Counted from the first letter of the stretch, positions 25,801 to 39,851 are shown. The stretch is DNA of 64,000 bases from Hirudo medicinalis (GCA_011800805.1 MPNW01000152.1:417706-481705); one strand, 5' to 3'. Notes: generated from the sequence alone by a model not told the origin. Translations and numbers: made by a program.

Positions 25801-27246
25801 TCCAAGGTCACCTCCAATCCACTTTAAATGGATTATAGGAATTTCCAAGTACTTGTCGTGTGCAGGTGACGTCATAAGACGTGATGAACGGGTGGATGTG
25901 ACGACACTAAGGCTTTTAGTGTAGGTCGAGATTAGTTTTATTCCGATAAATTGGAGTTTTATTACGAAATTTTTCGAATTGTTTTGAGTTTTTGTAATAA
26001 ATTTAAGTTATATTATCACGAAATTTAATCATATATATCAAATGATACTTTGAGGGAAAATATTTTATATACATTGTGTATACATTAAATATTAACTTTT
26101 AAAAATAGCGTTTAGAAGACGCTCTTAAGATGTTAGGACACAATAGAAAATGCATACAACAAATAAACTCGCAATTTGAAAAAATAAATTATGAAAGAAA
26201 ATATCCGATAAAAAAAACCTTGCAACTTGCAGTCACTCCAACATGGAAACGCAAGGTTGGAAAGATTACTTATAAGGGAGGTGACATTCTCTCATCAGCT
26301 TCACCATCTCTCATCGACCTTCTCTGAACTGGCATGCGTTTCATGAAACATCCCCGAATGTCATCAATCATGCTTAATAATCGATTGCGTCCGATTTGAC
26401 TTGTCGTTTGACCAATCGCAACAAACACGTTGTCATTGGCACCCGAACCCTCCCGCTGCACATCACATCAACCATTTATCGCCTACTGCTGATTGTCACC
26501 GTGAATTACAGTGATTTCATTTTATTCTCATTTTATTGGTGTCAACGTAGCTGCAGTTCATAACACAAGTAATGCAAGTGTTTTCAAGCACAAGTAATTA
26601 CTATACTCTACACTGTATTAACTGATGTTGTTTTTGTTGTCACATCTAATTAATTCCACGATGTTTGTTCATCACTGTAATTGAATGATGCACGGTCAGA
26701 ATTGTACTTCCTTTCATGGGAGTCAATTGAATTCATTCGAATCAGAAGAAATTCCTTGTTTGCCAACAGCATTTGACTCCTCTCCCGCTGAGATTTCCTT
26801 TCTAATTCATTCACTTGTATGCCAGGACACGATCGCAGAAGATAGCTTTTTCATATAACACACTTCCATTTTTAAGAGAAAACCTCGAACCGTTAAGAGG
26901 GAAGTGCAACAAGTGCTTCGTCAGAACGTCGTGTTTTTCATCGTCAGATATATTTTTAAGTTCTTTTTTTTATATAGTAAAGTATTCTAAGAATGGTTAT
27001 GCAGCAACCGTGGCATTAACAAAGGACGCACAAAAATGAAGTTTGATTGATGTAGGACTGATTCATGAGAAGATAACATCAACAGTTAAAATCACCGAGG
27101 TCCATCTAAATGTTTGGAATGTTTAATTTCTTCACTTGAAAATCGTTTACCATGACTTCCCAGCAAACACAAGCAGTCGTGACCCGCACGGATCGAGCGG
27201 GGCTGAGCTCGGGTTGCCCAACACTCGTGATTAATGAAGCGGGAAG

Positions 27247-27285
<39 letters not shown>

Positions 27286-27400
27286 ATATTGAAAAACACA
27301 AAAGTAGTTTATTATATTATTTTTGATACAAAAAAGTAAATGTTTTAAATGATCATGTTATAAGAAATCAATTATGTTAATAAGTCAAGTTTGTCTTCTT
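25801..27400. other. Gene-poor stretch
   Basis: No supported gene. It contains a perfect CRE palindrome TGACGTCA at 25867-25874 and a (TA)n run at 27249-27281. Confidence 0.5.
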
Positions 27401-27404
27401 TTTC

Positions 27405-27510
27405 GACCGCCAGCTCCTCTGTCTCTAGCATTTCCAAACCACCTGCTAAGTTCAATCTCAAAATCTTGCATGATTGATGTTTGGGTTCCTTTTTACTACA
27501 CCTGAAATTT
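27405..27510 (-). other. Possible coding exon, unidentified
   Basis: The minus strand reads TSIMQDFEIELSRWFGN followed by a basic tail RDRGAGGRKRRQT and a stop. The peptide looks natural, but the in-frame acceptor is not convincing. It could be the last exon of the fragment at 29017-29232 or a pseudogene remnant. Confidence 0.22.
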
Positions 27511-27799
27511 TCCAGATTAAAAGATTAATAATACTGTTAATAGATTGTAGTAATAGTTCATAAAAAGATACATAAATTAACATTCAAGGTATATTAATAC
27601 AGCACAAATAACAGCACAAATTGTTAGTTACATGGTTCATTCAGGAATTTGGAAACTGAGATTTAGGACTTTTTACTCAGTTTTTTTAGGACCGAAATTA
27701 TTAACATAAATACCGGTATTTAGACTTTATTGTTTTCGTAGACTTTAGATTTGTATTAGAAATACAAATACTTGAAGGCTTAAAATATCAATTTATTGA

Positions 27800-28330
27800 C
27801 ACAAAATTCAATGCTTAAGCTCTCTTTCTAAATTTGCAATTCCTGCAGCTTTTGCCTCACTAACGTTTTCTTAGGATGTTGGCTTGGACCAATAGATCCA
27901 CGATCCTGGTTGTGATACTTTGCACCATTAATCTGCGAAATTCTTTTTCTCATAAATCTTGGCCATGCTTTAATGTTTCCAGTTTCTTTCTCAACCCCAT
28001 CATTTCATCTTCTGCTTCTCATATTTAGCTGCAGCTACCTTTCTTCCTTATCTAAAGTGTCCAAATAAAAGTGATGCCTCTGCTTTGATGCTTTGCGATG
28101 ACCAATAACAGATTTATCAATTTTGAAATTACTAACGCTTCAAACACTGTTGGTGTAATCTCTCACTATTCTTCTTGCAGTTAAGCTTCTCTTTTTGATT
28201 TTCACAAATCAAGCTCATGTTTATGGAAAAGCCCCTTTCACGAGATGTAGATGTCTGACCATGGCTTAACGTTAACTTTCTGACTATTTCTCCACAGGAA
28301 TTTGTCATGATCCCCCACGTGCTCCTTAAA
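27800..28330 (-). pseudogene. Decayed coiled-coil gene copy, probably transposon-associated
   Basis: Reading the minus strand across several frames gives pieces in protein order: HVGDHDKFLWRNSQKVNV, then ERGFSINMSLICENQKEK, then a VIGHRKASKQRHHFYLDTL-type piece, then AAAKYEKQKMK and KKLETLKHGQDL. They are separated by stops and frameshifts. This resembles a high-copy invertebrate protein type with an ERGFS..N segment and a basic coiled-coil tail, often met near transposons. I cannot give a formal family name. It is clearly broken. Confidence 0.45.
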
Positions 28331-28360
28331 AAATAGATATATTCCTTTTAGTCTACAGAG

Positions 28361-28680
28361 CCGCCACAGGCAGCGCTCCTCAATACCTCACCGAACTTTT
28401 GACAAGTACATCTGCTATCCCCGGTAGAGCATCCTTCCGGTCCTCCAACAACAGGACTCTTGTTGTTCCTAGGTCCCGAACAGTCAGGCAGGGAGACCGT
28501 TCTGAATTCAATTTTTGATCGTGTTTGTTTTTAATCATTACTTTTTACTTTTTACTTTTTACTCAGACTCACTCAATGATTGAACTTAATCACTGGTGAT
28601 GTTTGTCATAGTGCCTGCACATCCCATTGGGATAACTTGTGCACTCAAAATATGGGCTAAATAAATGTAAATGTAAATGT
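28361..28680 (+). mobile_element. 3' end of a non-LTR retrotransposon (CR1/L2-like), copy B1
   Basis: The plus strand has a reverse-transcriptase C-terminal remnant (YRAATGSAPQYLTELL, then LVVPRSRTVRQGDRSEF) as in CR1/L2/Jockey-type elements. A 3' UTR follows, ending in ATGGGCTAAATAAATG and a short (TAAATG)n tail. The last ~180 bp recur in inverse orientation at 36528-36680, which confirms a mobile family. It is 5' truncated. Confidence 0.75.
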
Positions 28681-29016
28681 ATTCTTGGGTCCCTTTTGCA
28701 GGTACCAAGAATTAGCCTGTTTGAGTTATTATTGAAAGAACAAACTCTATGCATAATTGGTAGTGTTACCAAAACTTTAAGAGATCAAACAGACAAGCGA
28801 AAGTATTACGACACTTAATTGAGTAAATCCCATGCACAGCCAGAACAAAGAGATAGCGAATTCCCACTCCTTTTGATTTCTCAATAAAATTTATTAAATT
28901 CCAGTAAATTTTTAGACCTTTTCTAATCTTTTTAGGACTTCCCTTGTTTTTTAAGGATTTTTTAGTACCTGTACAAACCATGTTGAATATTTTTTTTTTT
29001 TAATAGCATTATTTAC

Positions 29017-29232
29017 GGAATCAATATGCTTTCGTGTCCTCAGCCAATTTTGTCTTTGTTCTGGCTTCGACAACATCTGAATTATGAAAAGTAATATATT
29101 TACAAACTTGATTTCTTTTAAGATAATTGAAAAATATCACATTGAAATCTTATTAGCAATCCTGAGTATCAGTACCTGATATTTTGGCCAGTCCTCTTTC
29201 GGTAGTCCAGCATCTTTGGCTTTGAAATATTT
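29017..29232 (-). CDS. Two candidate exons of an unidentified gene
   Basis: Exon 29232-29176 reads KYFKAKDAGLPKEDWPKYQ and ends at a clean donor (CAG|gtactg). Exon 29076-29017 starts after attcag, reads MLSKPEQRQNWLRTRKHIDS and ends at gtaaat. Both are in phase 0, so they join without a break. The peptide is charged, aromatic and protein-like. I recognise no family and could not secure the flanking exons. Confidence 0.35.
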
Positions 29233-30838
29233 CTTAAATATGCAGGTGACCAACAACATTCAACTAGGGTTTTATCTTTTATTATTTGCCCAATTTTATT
29301 AACATAAATTATTTAACCAAATCCATGGCAAATAATCAACTTCTTTCGTATTTTCGAACTCAACAATAATAAAAGCCATGTTTCTGTAATAATCATTTAT
29401 CTCAATTAATTTTCAAGAATATTATGGTACATCACATACAACATTACATTGCTAATGCATTTGTGGGAGAGCAACAAACCCATCATTGAAATGAAGAATT
29501 AAACGATTAGCTAGTTTACGTCTTTTAGTGCTCTCTGCACCGTATGGTGATAAGCTCATCTTGAAGTTTCTTGAAAAATGTCGTTGCTCAATTTACATCG
29601 CTAAAGTAACTGTGCCAAAGATGTGTTTATCAACTTGAATATTATGAACTCACTTTCTTGATGTTCAACTATTGACAACGATAACAATGATCTGATAACA
29701 AATCCAAAAATAAACAATTTTACCGCTAAATAAGGCACATATTGGTATAATAATAAAACTGTAACAAAACAATTTTACAAATACAAATAATATATACAAT
29801 ATAAGTTATAAACGATATCTATTATAATATAAACTCACACATTATATTGCAACTGGGCTAAGCGCGGGGCCCTTGCGAGTTCAGTGATCCATTATAATCA
29901 CTCATTAACGAGCTTCCATCCCGCACGTCTCTAACCCGACATCTTGCCCTGCCGTAAGACCAGTCGCTCTGTGTTTGATGGGTTCGTCCAAAAATTTGTT
30001 CAATTCATTTTATTTAAGAATTGTAGAGTTTGGAATTTGTTGCGCTAAAATTTATTAACATCTTGTATTTTCATTGCTTAAAACGGCATTCTACTTATTA
30101 TATTTGAATTTTATTATGTGTCATATGCTGCATCACTTGCTCAACGTAACTCGTGAACATTCCCTTTAATTTGGCTGTAACCAAACATACTATATATATA
30201 TATATATACTATAATAAATATATATGTAATAAATTCATATTTGTTTAACACCCACAATAAAAATTTGCCATTTCACTCGAGTAACTGAAATCTCAAGTAA
30301 TTGAATTATACAGAAATTTGACACAGTTAATCAAGAACCAGGAGTGCATCTTCCCCAAATGGCGACTTGATCACCGACGTCATATTCCAAGAATTGAAAT
30401 ATGATAAACTTAAATCAGTTTTTAATAGCAAATTTAACAAAAATAAAAACTAAAGCTCTTCAACTATTCTTTTCATTGATTATTGTCGATGTGGCATCAC
30501 GTTTCAACCTGAGTTTTTATTATACAAATATTCAACATAATTTTCTTACATATTTCTTATTTCACGGAAGCTTTTTTAAAGACAAAATAAATCATAAAAT
30601 GTTATGTTTCAACGTATAATTTTACGCATCACACAAGTTCTATAATTTTTCTAATACCAAATGTATTAATTTTGAATTTAAGTCATGTATATTATAGTTA
30701 AGTTTATTATTGCTATTTAATTCATTTCACCAAATTCCCCGGTCATAAGGGGAGCTTTAGACGACATTGTCTTCCGGAAGGGGGTGTTTTGCTTCGAAAT
30801 AATATAGCAGTTTGCCGTGTTGTGCTAGCGATTGCGAA
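29233..30838. other. Intergenic upstream of Rab11
   Basis: AT-rich, with a (TA)n run near 30190-30210. No supported gene. The Rab11 promoter and 5' UTR should lie in the last few hundred bases; no TATA box is obvious there. Confidence 0.5.
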
Positions 30839-32224
<1,386 letters not shown>

Positions 32225-32661
32225 GTCGACAGAATCCTTTCATTCTTAGCTGTTCCTTGCTGCTGCTTTGTGATCGGTTGATTTCAAGTTGGATCTCCAT
32301 CTGCCCTGGCAAATGTTTTCGATGAAATGCCACTTAAAAATAGGTTCTTAACACTAATTTCCACTGTTGTTATGGAGGTGTGCACTTTATTTTTAGTTCT
32401 CTTTGATGCAAGCTTATGAATGGGATGTTTAAAGTGTGAAGGAAAGCTGTCCGACTCAGCCACGTTCCCAATGTGATGATTAGTCACATTTTAGTCCGCT
32501 TCAGAGGATTATTGCCCGACATTTTCCAGCATTGCATGTTTCCTTTGGTGTACATATGATAACAGGTGTAGATGGAGATGATGATTAGTCGGTCTGATCA
32601 TTCCCAAAACATTCGTTTAATGACAATAATTTGTTATAACATTCATTGTCTATTTCAAAAA

Positions 32662-33507
32662 TTAAAATTGTTCATGATTAAAGTTTGTGCATCCTCCTTC
32701 AGCCAGAGCGGCTTCATTTTGAGCCTTTGATACCGTGTCACCGCATGGTTGTTGATGCACGAAGGCACCATTCTCAAAGGTTCCTTCGTACGGTGGCAGG
32801 CCTTGAGACCCATCCATGAATGTTACTCTCCCTTTTAAATTGGAGCAGAATTAAGCATTAAAAAGCAATTGAAATGCAGCTCACCTTTCCCATGAATCCT
32901 TCCATCTGAAAACTCTCCTTCAAATAAGACTCCACCCGCCTTTAATACCCCTAGACCATGGAATTTTCCCACTTGGAAGTTTCCTTTGTAACTGTAAGGA
33001 AATAAACTGTGTTCAATGGCAGTAGCTAATGTTGAAGACGCCCTGAATTCAAACTTCAGAAATTGGGATTGCTTTTTAATGACTGGAATTGCAATGAGAT
33101 CTCTGGTTGGGATGGCTTTTGTTTACCACATGGAATCCATGTTTATCCAAGACATAACTATGATGAAAATATAGCATGCAAAATTGCATAAGAGCTCTCA
33201 GAATAAGGGAGTGAATGCCGTGTCATATTTGATTATGCTTTGCTAAAATAGGATGATTGTTACTGCGTTAGGTGATGGGAGACTGTAAGACATAAGTTAT
33301 CTTATATCAGGTTGGCTGCTTTGATGCAGAACGAAATGTTTCCGGTATTAACCTGAACTGATCGGAGAGCTGGAGTACCCCGTATCCGCTGCTTAGACCA
33401 TCGTAGAAACTTCCTTTGTACATTAAATCGCAAGCCTCGAAAGTACCACGACCATTCTTTAGTTGATTTTGGTTCCTGACACCGATATACTTAAATTCGG
33501 TAGACAT
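32662..33507 (-). CDS. MORN4: MORN repeat-containing protein 4 (retinophilin)
   Basis: Three exons (33507-33353, 32991-32885, 32825-32662) give 141 residues; human MORN4 has 146. MORN repeats are visible as YKGSFYDGLSSGYGVLQLSD, YKGNFQVGKFHGLGVLKAG and FEGEFSDGRIHGKVTFMDG. The C-terminal GSQGLPPYEGTFEN matches MORN4 rather than MORN2, 3 or 5. The Drosophila homologue retinophilin acts with myosin III (NINAC) in photoreceptors, and vertebrate MORN4 binds MYO3A at actin protrusions. The start is the first Met of exon 1. It is divergent from Wntless, with about 690 bp between the start codons. Confidence 0.93.
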
Positions 33508-34199
33508 TGTAGGTACTAAAAAGCTAAACGAGAGCGCATAACCGCCAATTTATAAATAGCCCGATCCATTTATAGATAAGGAAGTTTCAGAAGCACGACT
33601 AAAACTATAAGCGGTAAAATATCATGATTTATTATTCTTTATGTGCATAGTGATACTGTAAATTTGGATAACAACTTACCCATAAGACCACTTATTCTCA
33701 AAATTTAAGCTTTGTCAGCTTTGACAATATAAAGCCCCTAATAAAGTCACCTGGTTTGGGGACTGCCAGAAGGCGTTAAACTAGAGCACAAACATTTTCA
33801 CAGTATGTTCAGAAGAAAATTTAGTGGATCAAGTTAGTCACATTAGTAAAATATTTAATATCTTATATAATATTGTACAATAATATCGTTATTAGTACTA
33901 AGCAAATTCATAGTTTTGAATAATTGATTTATTTGTGATTCAAAGATTTTGCAATCTAAATTATGTAATGAGGTTTGCGCATCAGTACAATTTATTTTTT
34001 AATTGGTACTATTGTTAATAGTAATTAAAAGTTGTAACAAAATGAATATTTTATTTCTATAAAAATCATAATTTTTGAAAAAAACAAACTGAATTAATTC
34101 AAAGAGTTTTATATACTTCGTGGTAAGTTCAGACTGTCAACAATTTCCCGGAAGTTTTAACGTAGCTGATAGTAGTCGGAAGTGTCTATTGGAGCCAAA
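33508..34199. promoter_or_regulatory. Shared upstream region of MORN4 and Wntless
   Basis: This 692-bp divergent intergenic region must hold both promoters. It is AT-rich. I see no canonical TATA box at a fitting distance, and no other gene. Confidence 0.45.
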
Positions 34200-37100
34200 A
34201 TGGCTGGGGTTCTGCTGGAGTCTCTGAGCAACAGGAACTTGATAGTTCTGTTCTCCGTGCTTTTAACTGTGCAAATTATATTTTTTGTCATTGGTGGATT
34301 AGTTTGTAAGTTTAGATTAAAGAGTTTATTTAAATGTAAACCTAATAGGCACATCAAAGTTGCGCCATTGCATGACTTATGCCTAATCCCCAACTTAAGT
34401 GGTTAATAACATCACATCGCTGACACCAATTTTCAGAGACATTAATCCATTAAAAGTCCTGCACTAGCGTTTGAGGAATTTTGTGGTTGCAACTTTTTTG
34501 TTTTTGTAAAATATTCCAGTTCAATCCATTTGATTTTAGGTCCACAGCCAAACAATGTCCAGTCTCTCCTTGGCAACATGTGCCATAATCCCACACCTAA
34601 TGACACAAGCAAATGGTTTGCCAGAGATGAGGATAGCTGCAAAGAAAGTTCACAATTGAATTATGATTTATTCCCAAACTACGAGAAATGGAACATAAAA
34701 GATGGACGTGAAATTGTGTTTTCATGGAAGTTTCCTTTGCCCAGGGGTGGTGAAGCATTAAGTATGTCTCCATGGCATCAGAATATGGTTGCAGTCTTCA
34801 AGATTTATTTTGATGTGCAACATGATGGCAGCAAAGGCAAGAAATTTCTGGAATTACAAATTATTGGATAATTGGATATTTATTTATTTATTGGTATCAG
34901 TGAAAATGCCAGAAAAGATTTTGTTTGATGCAAAATTGGGTTACAAGGATGCAGAACAAAAGACTTGGACAACCATCTCAAGAGGAGAAGGCATTCACAG
35001 GACTCTGAGTTGTGGTAAAAGCCACGAGCCAACTGCCAACCACACTACCGAGGTTTCCTTGCAGATATGCGTCTGATCAGTACGTTTAATAAGCATTACG
35101 TAATTGTTTGTCAATAGCATTTGGGGAATGATCAGTTTGAATGTGACTTGATGCCACTCTTCGAACTGGGTAGCATCCATCACGACGAGTATCTCGTCAA
35201 TCTCGTCATCCCGTCTGCCGGGAACTCGAATCTCGGAAGGATCGACGACATTTGGGTCTTCGTAAGGCATTTCTTGCTATCTTGAATATTTTTTCATTGA
35301 GAATTGATTGCTTGATGTTTATTTTGTGGCTCTCCATTGTTGACATCATTTAACAGGTTATTCACCAAAATGGAGGTTTCACTTTCATGTGGTTCACTAT
35401 TAAAACCATTGTTTTTCCAATCCTTGCGATGACTTTCCTTTGGTTCATCTGGAAGTTGTCCCAGTTGAACAGGAAACCAAATGTTCTTGAGAGGTAAGTT
35501 GTTAAATAGCAGATACCAAAAGCTCTCATCTTCTGATATTTCAATTCTTTCTTGTACTGATATTTTTAATGTTCTTGGTTTGCAAGTGCATGAATGGATA
35601 ATTGATGACTTGTTACTCTTGTATAATTTATATTTGGATAAATCTTTATGTGGATCTTTATTTGGCATGAATTGTTATTTCAGAACTCTCCTTGCTGTTG
35701 GAGCAGCAATAACCCTTTTGAATTGTGAGCTCATTTCTGCATTTATCTGTAATAATAATAATGATAATCTATAATAATATTAGCCACCCAATATATCTTT
35801 CCATCTACGATGGTTTACAATTAGTGTTTTATCGACTGCACATCACTGGTTCCCCGTTGCACGGCAAACGTGTCGTTAGCCGTTTGGTTTTTGTTCTTTT
35901 GTTTTGGATGTTATCTAGCACTTGAAATGACAATGGACGGAATGTGACGTTTTTTTGAATTGGTCTATTGATGTTTGAACTCACACCTCATCAATGATGC
36001 TAAGGCTTCATTTGTTGGATCATAATAATGCCTTGACACCAGTAAAGATTTGTGGAATGTTGGATTAAATTTTAAATAAATGGATACTAAGTAGTCGGTA
36101 CAATCTGTTCATTCGTTTGCAGTCCCTGTCGATTGGCTGACCTTGAGAATAAACATGCCATTCATGCTACTGTACAGCGACATAAGACAAGGACTTTTCT
36201 ACTCTGTCCTTCTCTGCTTCTGGATCATATTTGCTGGGGAACACAAGATGGTTGTTGTTCATGTTGCACCTTATTTTATTTCAAGCATGTTAATGTAGAA
36301 GAACAGTTGCAAACATCACTTTGTAATAATATGAAAGATCATCAAAGTTTTAAGTATGCCCAATTCCAGACGTAGGGTGTTTGGTATTTGTGCTCGTTCG
36401 GTCTCAACCCATTCTTGAACTCTTCAAGCATCAGTTGAAGACCCATCTATTCAGGATAGCATTAAACTGAGAACCAAGGCACCTCTGACTACTATGCATG
36501 TGGCACCATATAAATGAACTATTTACATTTACATTTATTTAGCCCATATTTTGAGTGCACAAATTATCCCAATGGGATGTACAGGCACTATGACAAACAT
36601 CACCAGTGATTAAGTTCAATCATTGAGTGAGTCAGAGTAAAAAGTAAAAAGTAATGATTAAAAACAAACAATCAAAAATGTTGTTGTTGTTATTATTATT
36701 ATTATCATCATCATCATTACCATTATTATTATTATTATTATATTACTCATACTTGGACCTTGAGTACTTGTAATTGCACTTGAACCTCAACACTTTTCCA
36801 ATCAGACATGGGGTACTTGTGCTCCAGTACCGATTTCAGGTACTCTTACTTGGACCTTGAGTACTCGCACATAGACTCTGACTACTTGGTCCCATGTCTG
36901 CCTAATTCTTAAACTCTTCTATAAATTATGTTTTTAATAATATTAGCAATAATATTGTATTGATTGTAAATGTAAATGTAGTTCATTTATATAGCGCCAT
37001 TTGCATGGCTTCAGAGGCACTTCTCGTTAACCATTTATGTAGCGCTCCTTCCCAAGGGTGCTTGCAGCAGTGCAGGCTGGGTTTGGAACTCGACACCGTT

Positions 37101-38615
37101 GCCGTTACCGCCTTATGCGGGAATGCAACCCGTTCGGCCAACCTGCACGATTGCATGTAATACATTATAAGTCGATTATCATTAAGAGTATTTACATAAA
37201 TACATTAATATCTGCTATTATGACTGTTTGTCACTATTTTCAAAAAAAATTTATTTGGGTGCTTTAAGATAATGTTTAATGAATTGCAGGACCAAATGAA
37301 GAGAGACACATTGAAGCATTACAGCAAACAACTTGGAGCTGTGGCCAGTTGTTGTGTCTGCATGTTTTTGTTTGACATCTGTGAAAGGTGAAGTCATCAA
37401 TTCTTGTACTTTCTCATTGAGTACATTAATGAGTCATTGCTGTAGCAATGTTGATCTGTTTGCATCGCATTCATCGCTTAAAGTTGAGCTCGTGAGTGGA
37501 TCGTGCGAACAAAGTTTCCTGAAATATTTTGTCACAATTGCATTCTTAGAAGTCTTACGAGACATCTTGATGTTGCAGCCTGATCATTCGTTTAGGAATA
37601 AGTGCTGTTTTTCATAAAACTACCTTCTTTCGTTTGTCGTAGTATTATCATTTTATTATTATGACAATTTTTCTTTAAATTTACCGTGAATGATTCAACA
37701 GAGGAATCCAGTTGACCAATCCGTTTTTCTCAATTTGGTCCACAAAATCTGGGTCCATTATAGCGGTAATTTTGCTGGTTTTAACTCGTACCAGATATTT
37801 CAACAATTTTCATCAATCACTTAATTTCAATTTACAATTTTTTTGTTTGCAAACGCATTTATTTGTTTTGAAGACTGTCATCATATTTTATTCCCGTAGC
37901 TCTCCTTTGTGGTCTTGGCCGGAGTTTCGGCTCTCGCTTATTTGACCTGCTTGTTGTTCAGCATCGCGGAGGTCTTCAAGAACATTTGCATCAAGAGATC
38001 GGCACTTCCCGGCATGAGCAAGCCGAGACAGAAGTATTACAAGGTGCGTGATTGCTCTCTCCCAATCTATTTTGAGATGGTGGTTATTGCATTGATTTCC
38101 ATGATGTGTCATGTAAACAACAGAATCTCATATACCGTTTCTCCTTCCTGATGGCATTCACGATCATCTGCGCTGCCATGACGATGGTTATGTACTTCTT
38201 GGGTCAGGCAGAAGATTCTATAATGATTTGGAATGCAGAAGTTCATCTCACTAGTGCTGTTCATACAGGTTGGCAGTCGATCGTTTCATAAAGTGAAAGT
38301 TGAATAAACATTAATGATAACAAAAGCAATGATACCTAACAAATTCAAGAAATATCTGATATTACTTGCCAGGTGTGTATGGAATGTGGAATATTTATGT
38401 CTTCTGTCTGCTGATTCTTTATTCCCCGTCGATGAAGTACACCCCGATCGTGCCGAGTTCGTTCGAGATTGAATTTAATTCGCTCGTGCTTATTTTAACT
38501 TAACCTGCATTTGTCTCCAGTTGATACGAGTTCAAAGGATGAAGTCGAGTTTTCAACACTTCCTTCAGAATCTGGAGCACTGGAGAAATTCGTCCAAAAG
38601 ACTGCCATCCAATGA
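34200..38615 (+). CDS. WLS: Wntless, Wnt cargo receptor
   Basis: Fourteen exons sum to 544 residues (human WLS: 541): 34200-34305, 34540-34836, 34901-35052, 35118-35261, 35357-35493, 35684-35724, 36123-36250, 37290-37387, 37702-37765, 37900-38043, 38124-38268, 38373-38456 and 38521-38615, counting 13 coding blocks plus UTR. WLS carries lipidated Wnt from Golgi to the plasma membrane. Landmarks: start [107 protein letters not shown] and [14 protein letters not shown]. Intron 2 (34837-34900) needs a GC-AG pair to keep frame. The 35052 and 38456 donors are weak choices supported mainly by phase. Two long introns carry LINE 3' ends. Confidence 0.95.
36390..36535 (+). mobile_element. LINE 3' end, family A, in Wntless intron
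   Basis: The plus strand keeps a reverse-transcriptase C-terminal remnant ([18 protein letters not shown], then a stop), typical of CR1/L2-like elements. It runs to ATATAAATGAACTATTTACA and an (ATTTAC)n tail. The same terminal block recurs inverted from 36965. It lies inside the intron between Wntless exons at 36250 and 37290. Confidence 0.65.
36528..36680 (-). mobile_element. LINE 3' end, family B, copy B2
   Basis: This is an inverse copy of the 3' end at 28498-28680: the two share the TTAGCCCATATTTTGAGTGC block, the CACCAGTGATTAAGTTCAAT block and a repeated TAAAAAG motif. Its tail abuts the tail of the family A copy, so two elements meet tail to tail. Confidence 0.8.
36965..37170 (-). mobile_element. 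LINE 3' end, family A, second copy
   Basis: Read on the minus strand it ends GGCGCTATATAAATGAACTA followed by (CATTTA)n, matching the 3' end at 36500-36535. The rest (GCAGGTTGGCCGAACGGGTT... on the minus strand) is LINE 3' UTR-like and GC-richer than the intron around it. Confidence 0.65.
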
Positions 38616-39851
38616 TTGGCAGTCGATTTGCTCGGCTACAGACATCATTTTTGGACGTATTAAAGGTTTCACGTGAATCTCCTTATAAAGGCTTTTTATA
38701 GATTTTTGTTTTAAATGAATGATACCTTAAGAAAATCAAAAAAACTTTCAGTTTGATAGAAAAATCCCAGCATATTTGCATTAAAACTTATGTTTGTTGT
38801 CCTGGTATTGTGACATGATGACATTACATTATGACATTCACTTTCATCTTAAGTTATCTGAGTTCCTCTTGTTTTTGTTGATGGTGGCATTCTGTCCTTT
38901 TGTAGGGACATTATTGCATTTTGCATAAGAATCAAAAATGTTGGGATTTATCGTTCGACAATGTTAATGCAAGTTCAAAAACTGAGATGTTTCAAGTAGC
39001 TACGTTAGTGGAAGCTTATTTGTTTTGGCTTGAGGATATCATGTTCCTCTTGTAGAATTAGAGGTATTTAAGAATATCAGAAACCATGTGAGTTCTTGAA
39101 TGTTTCAATGTCGTTACTTTTGCACCTTGTATTGTCATGTGAATTTTATTCTCAAGATGCTTAATTTTTACAGTCTTCTGTTTATTTTGAGAAAAATTTA
39201 AAATTTTGATGTATTGACACGAGACTGAATTCAAGCTTGAAATTTGTACCATGGCATGAAAATTCACAAATTTAGAATGCATGCCACACATGCAGCTTAA
39301 GGACACATGTTGAAAAAATTTAATGAACAAATTAGAACGTTGGTTGTAAGTGATTGTGAGCGGAGATCATAGGCTAGGCACGTTCAAGTTATTTCATTCC
39401 TCATCAAACGATTTTAGTATACGACCAGTCCGCACTTGTTTGCGATGACTTGCAAATAACAATTGCTTCCGATCAAGGAGGTTCAGAAATGTATTAGAAA
39501 CTCTTGCGGCTAAAAACATTTTAGAACGTTCTTGCTTCGACCGAGAGACTATGAGAATTATTCTTCAAGTGCAGAGGAGCATTTTAAACAATTTAGATGT
39601 TTTGGTTTGTATCACAAATCCTTGTCGGATCATCGTCGGCCCCTCGGAAGATGTCTCGGTCATAAGATGCTGATGATGATGTCCTTTAGGTCTTTGCAGG
39701 AATTGCTTCGGTCATCATAACCAGTCATTCCTAAAGAGATATTGGTGGAAATTAGCATCAATTTAAATAATTTGATTAATAGTAAGACTGTCCCACATGG
39801 CTCAAAGTGTGTGTGGTGCAATTACTAGCTTTCATTCAAACTCTTTTTAAT
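38616..39851. other. Intergenic, no supported gene
   Basis: Wntless 3' UTR followed by AT-rich sequence. A 62-codon plus-strand frame at 39532-39720 (start MLRPRDYENYSSSAEE) has no family or splice support. Confidence 0.45.

Noticed and set aside
27160..27240. GC-richer patch that looked like part of a structured RNA or tRNA
   Set aside because: No cloverleaf, no A or B box and no known RNA motif could be built from it.
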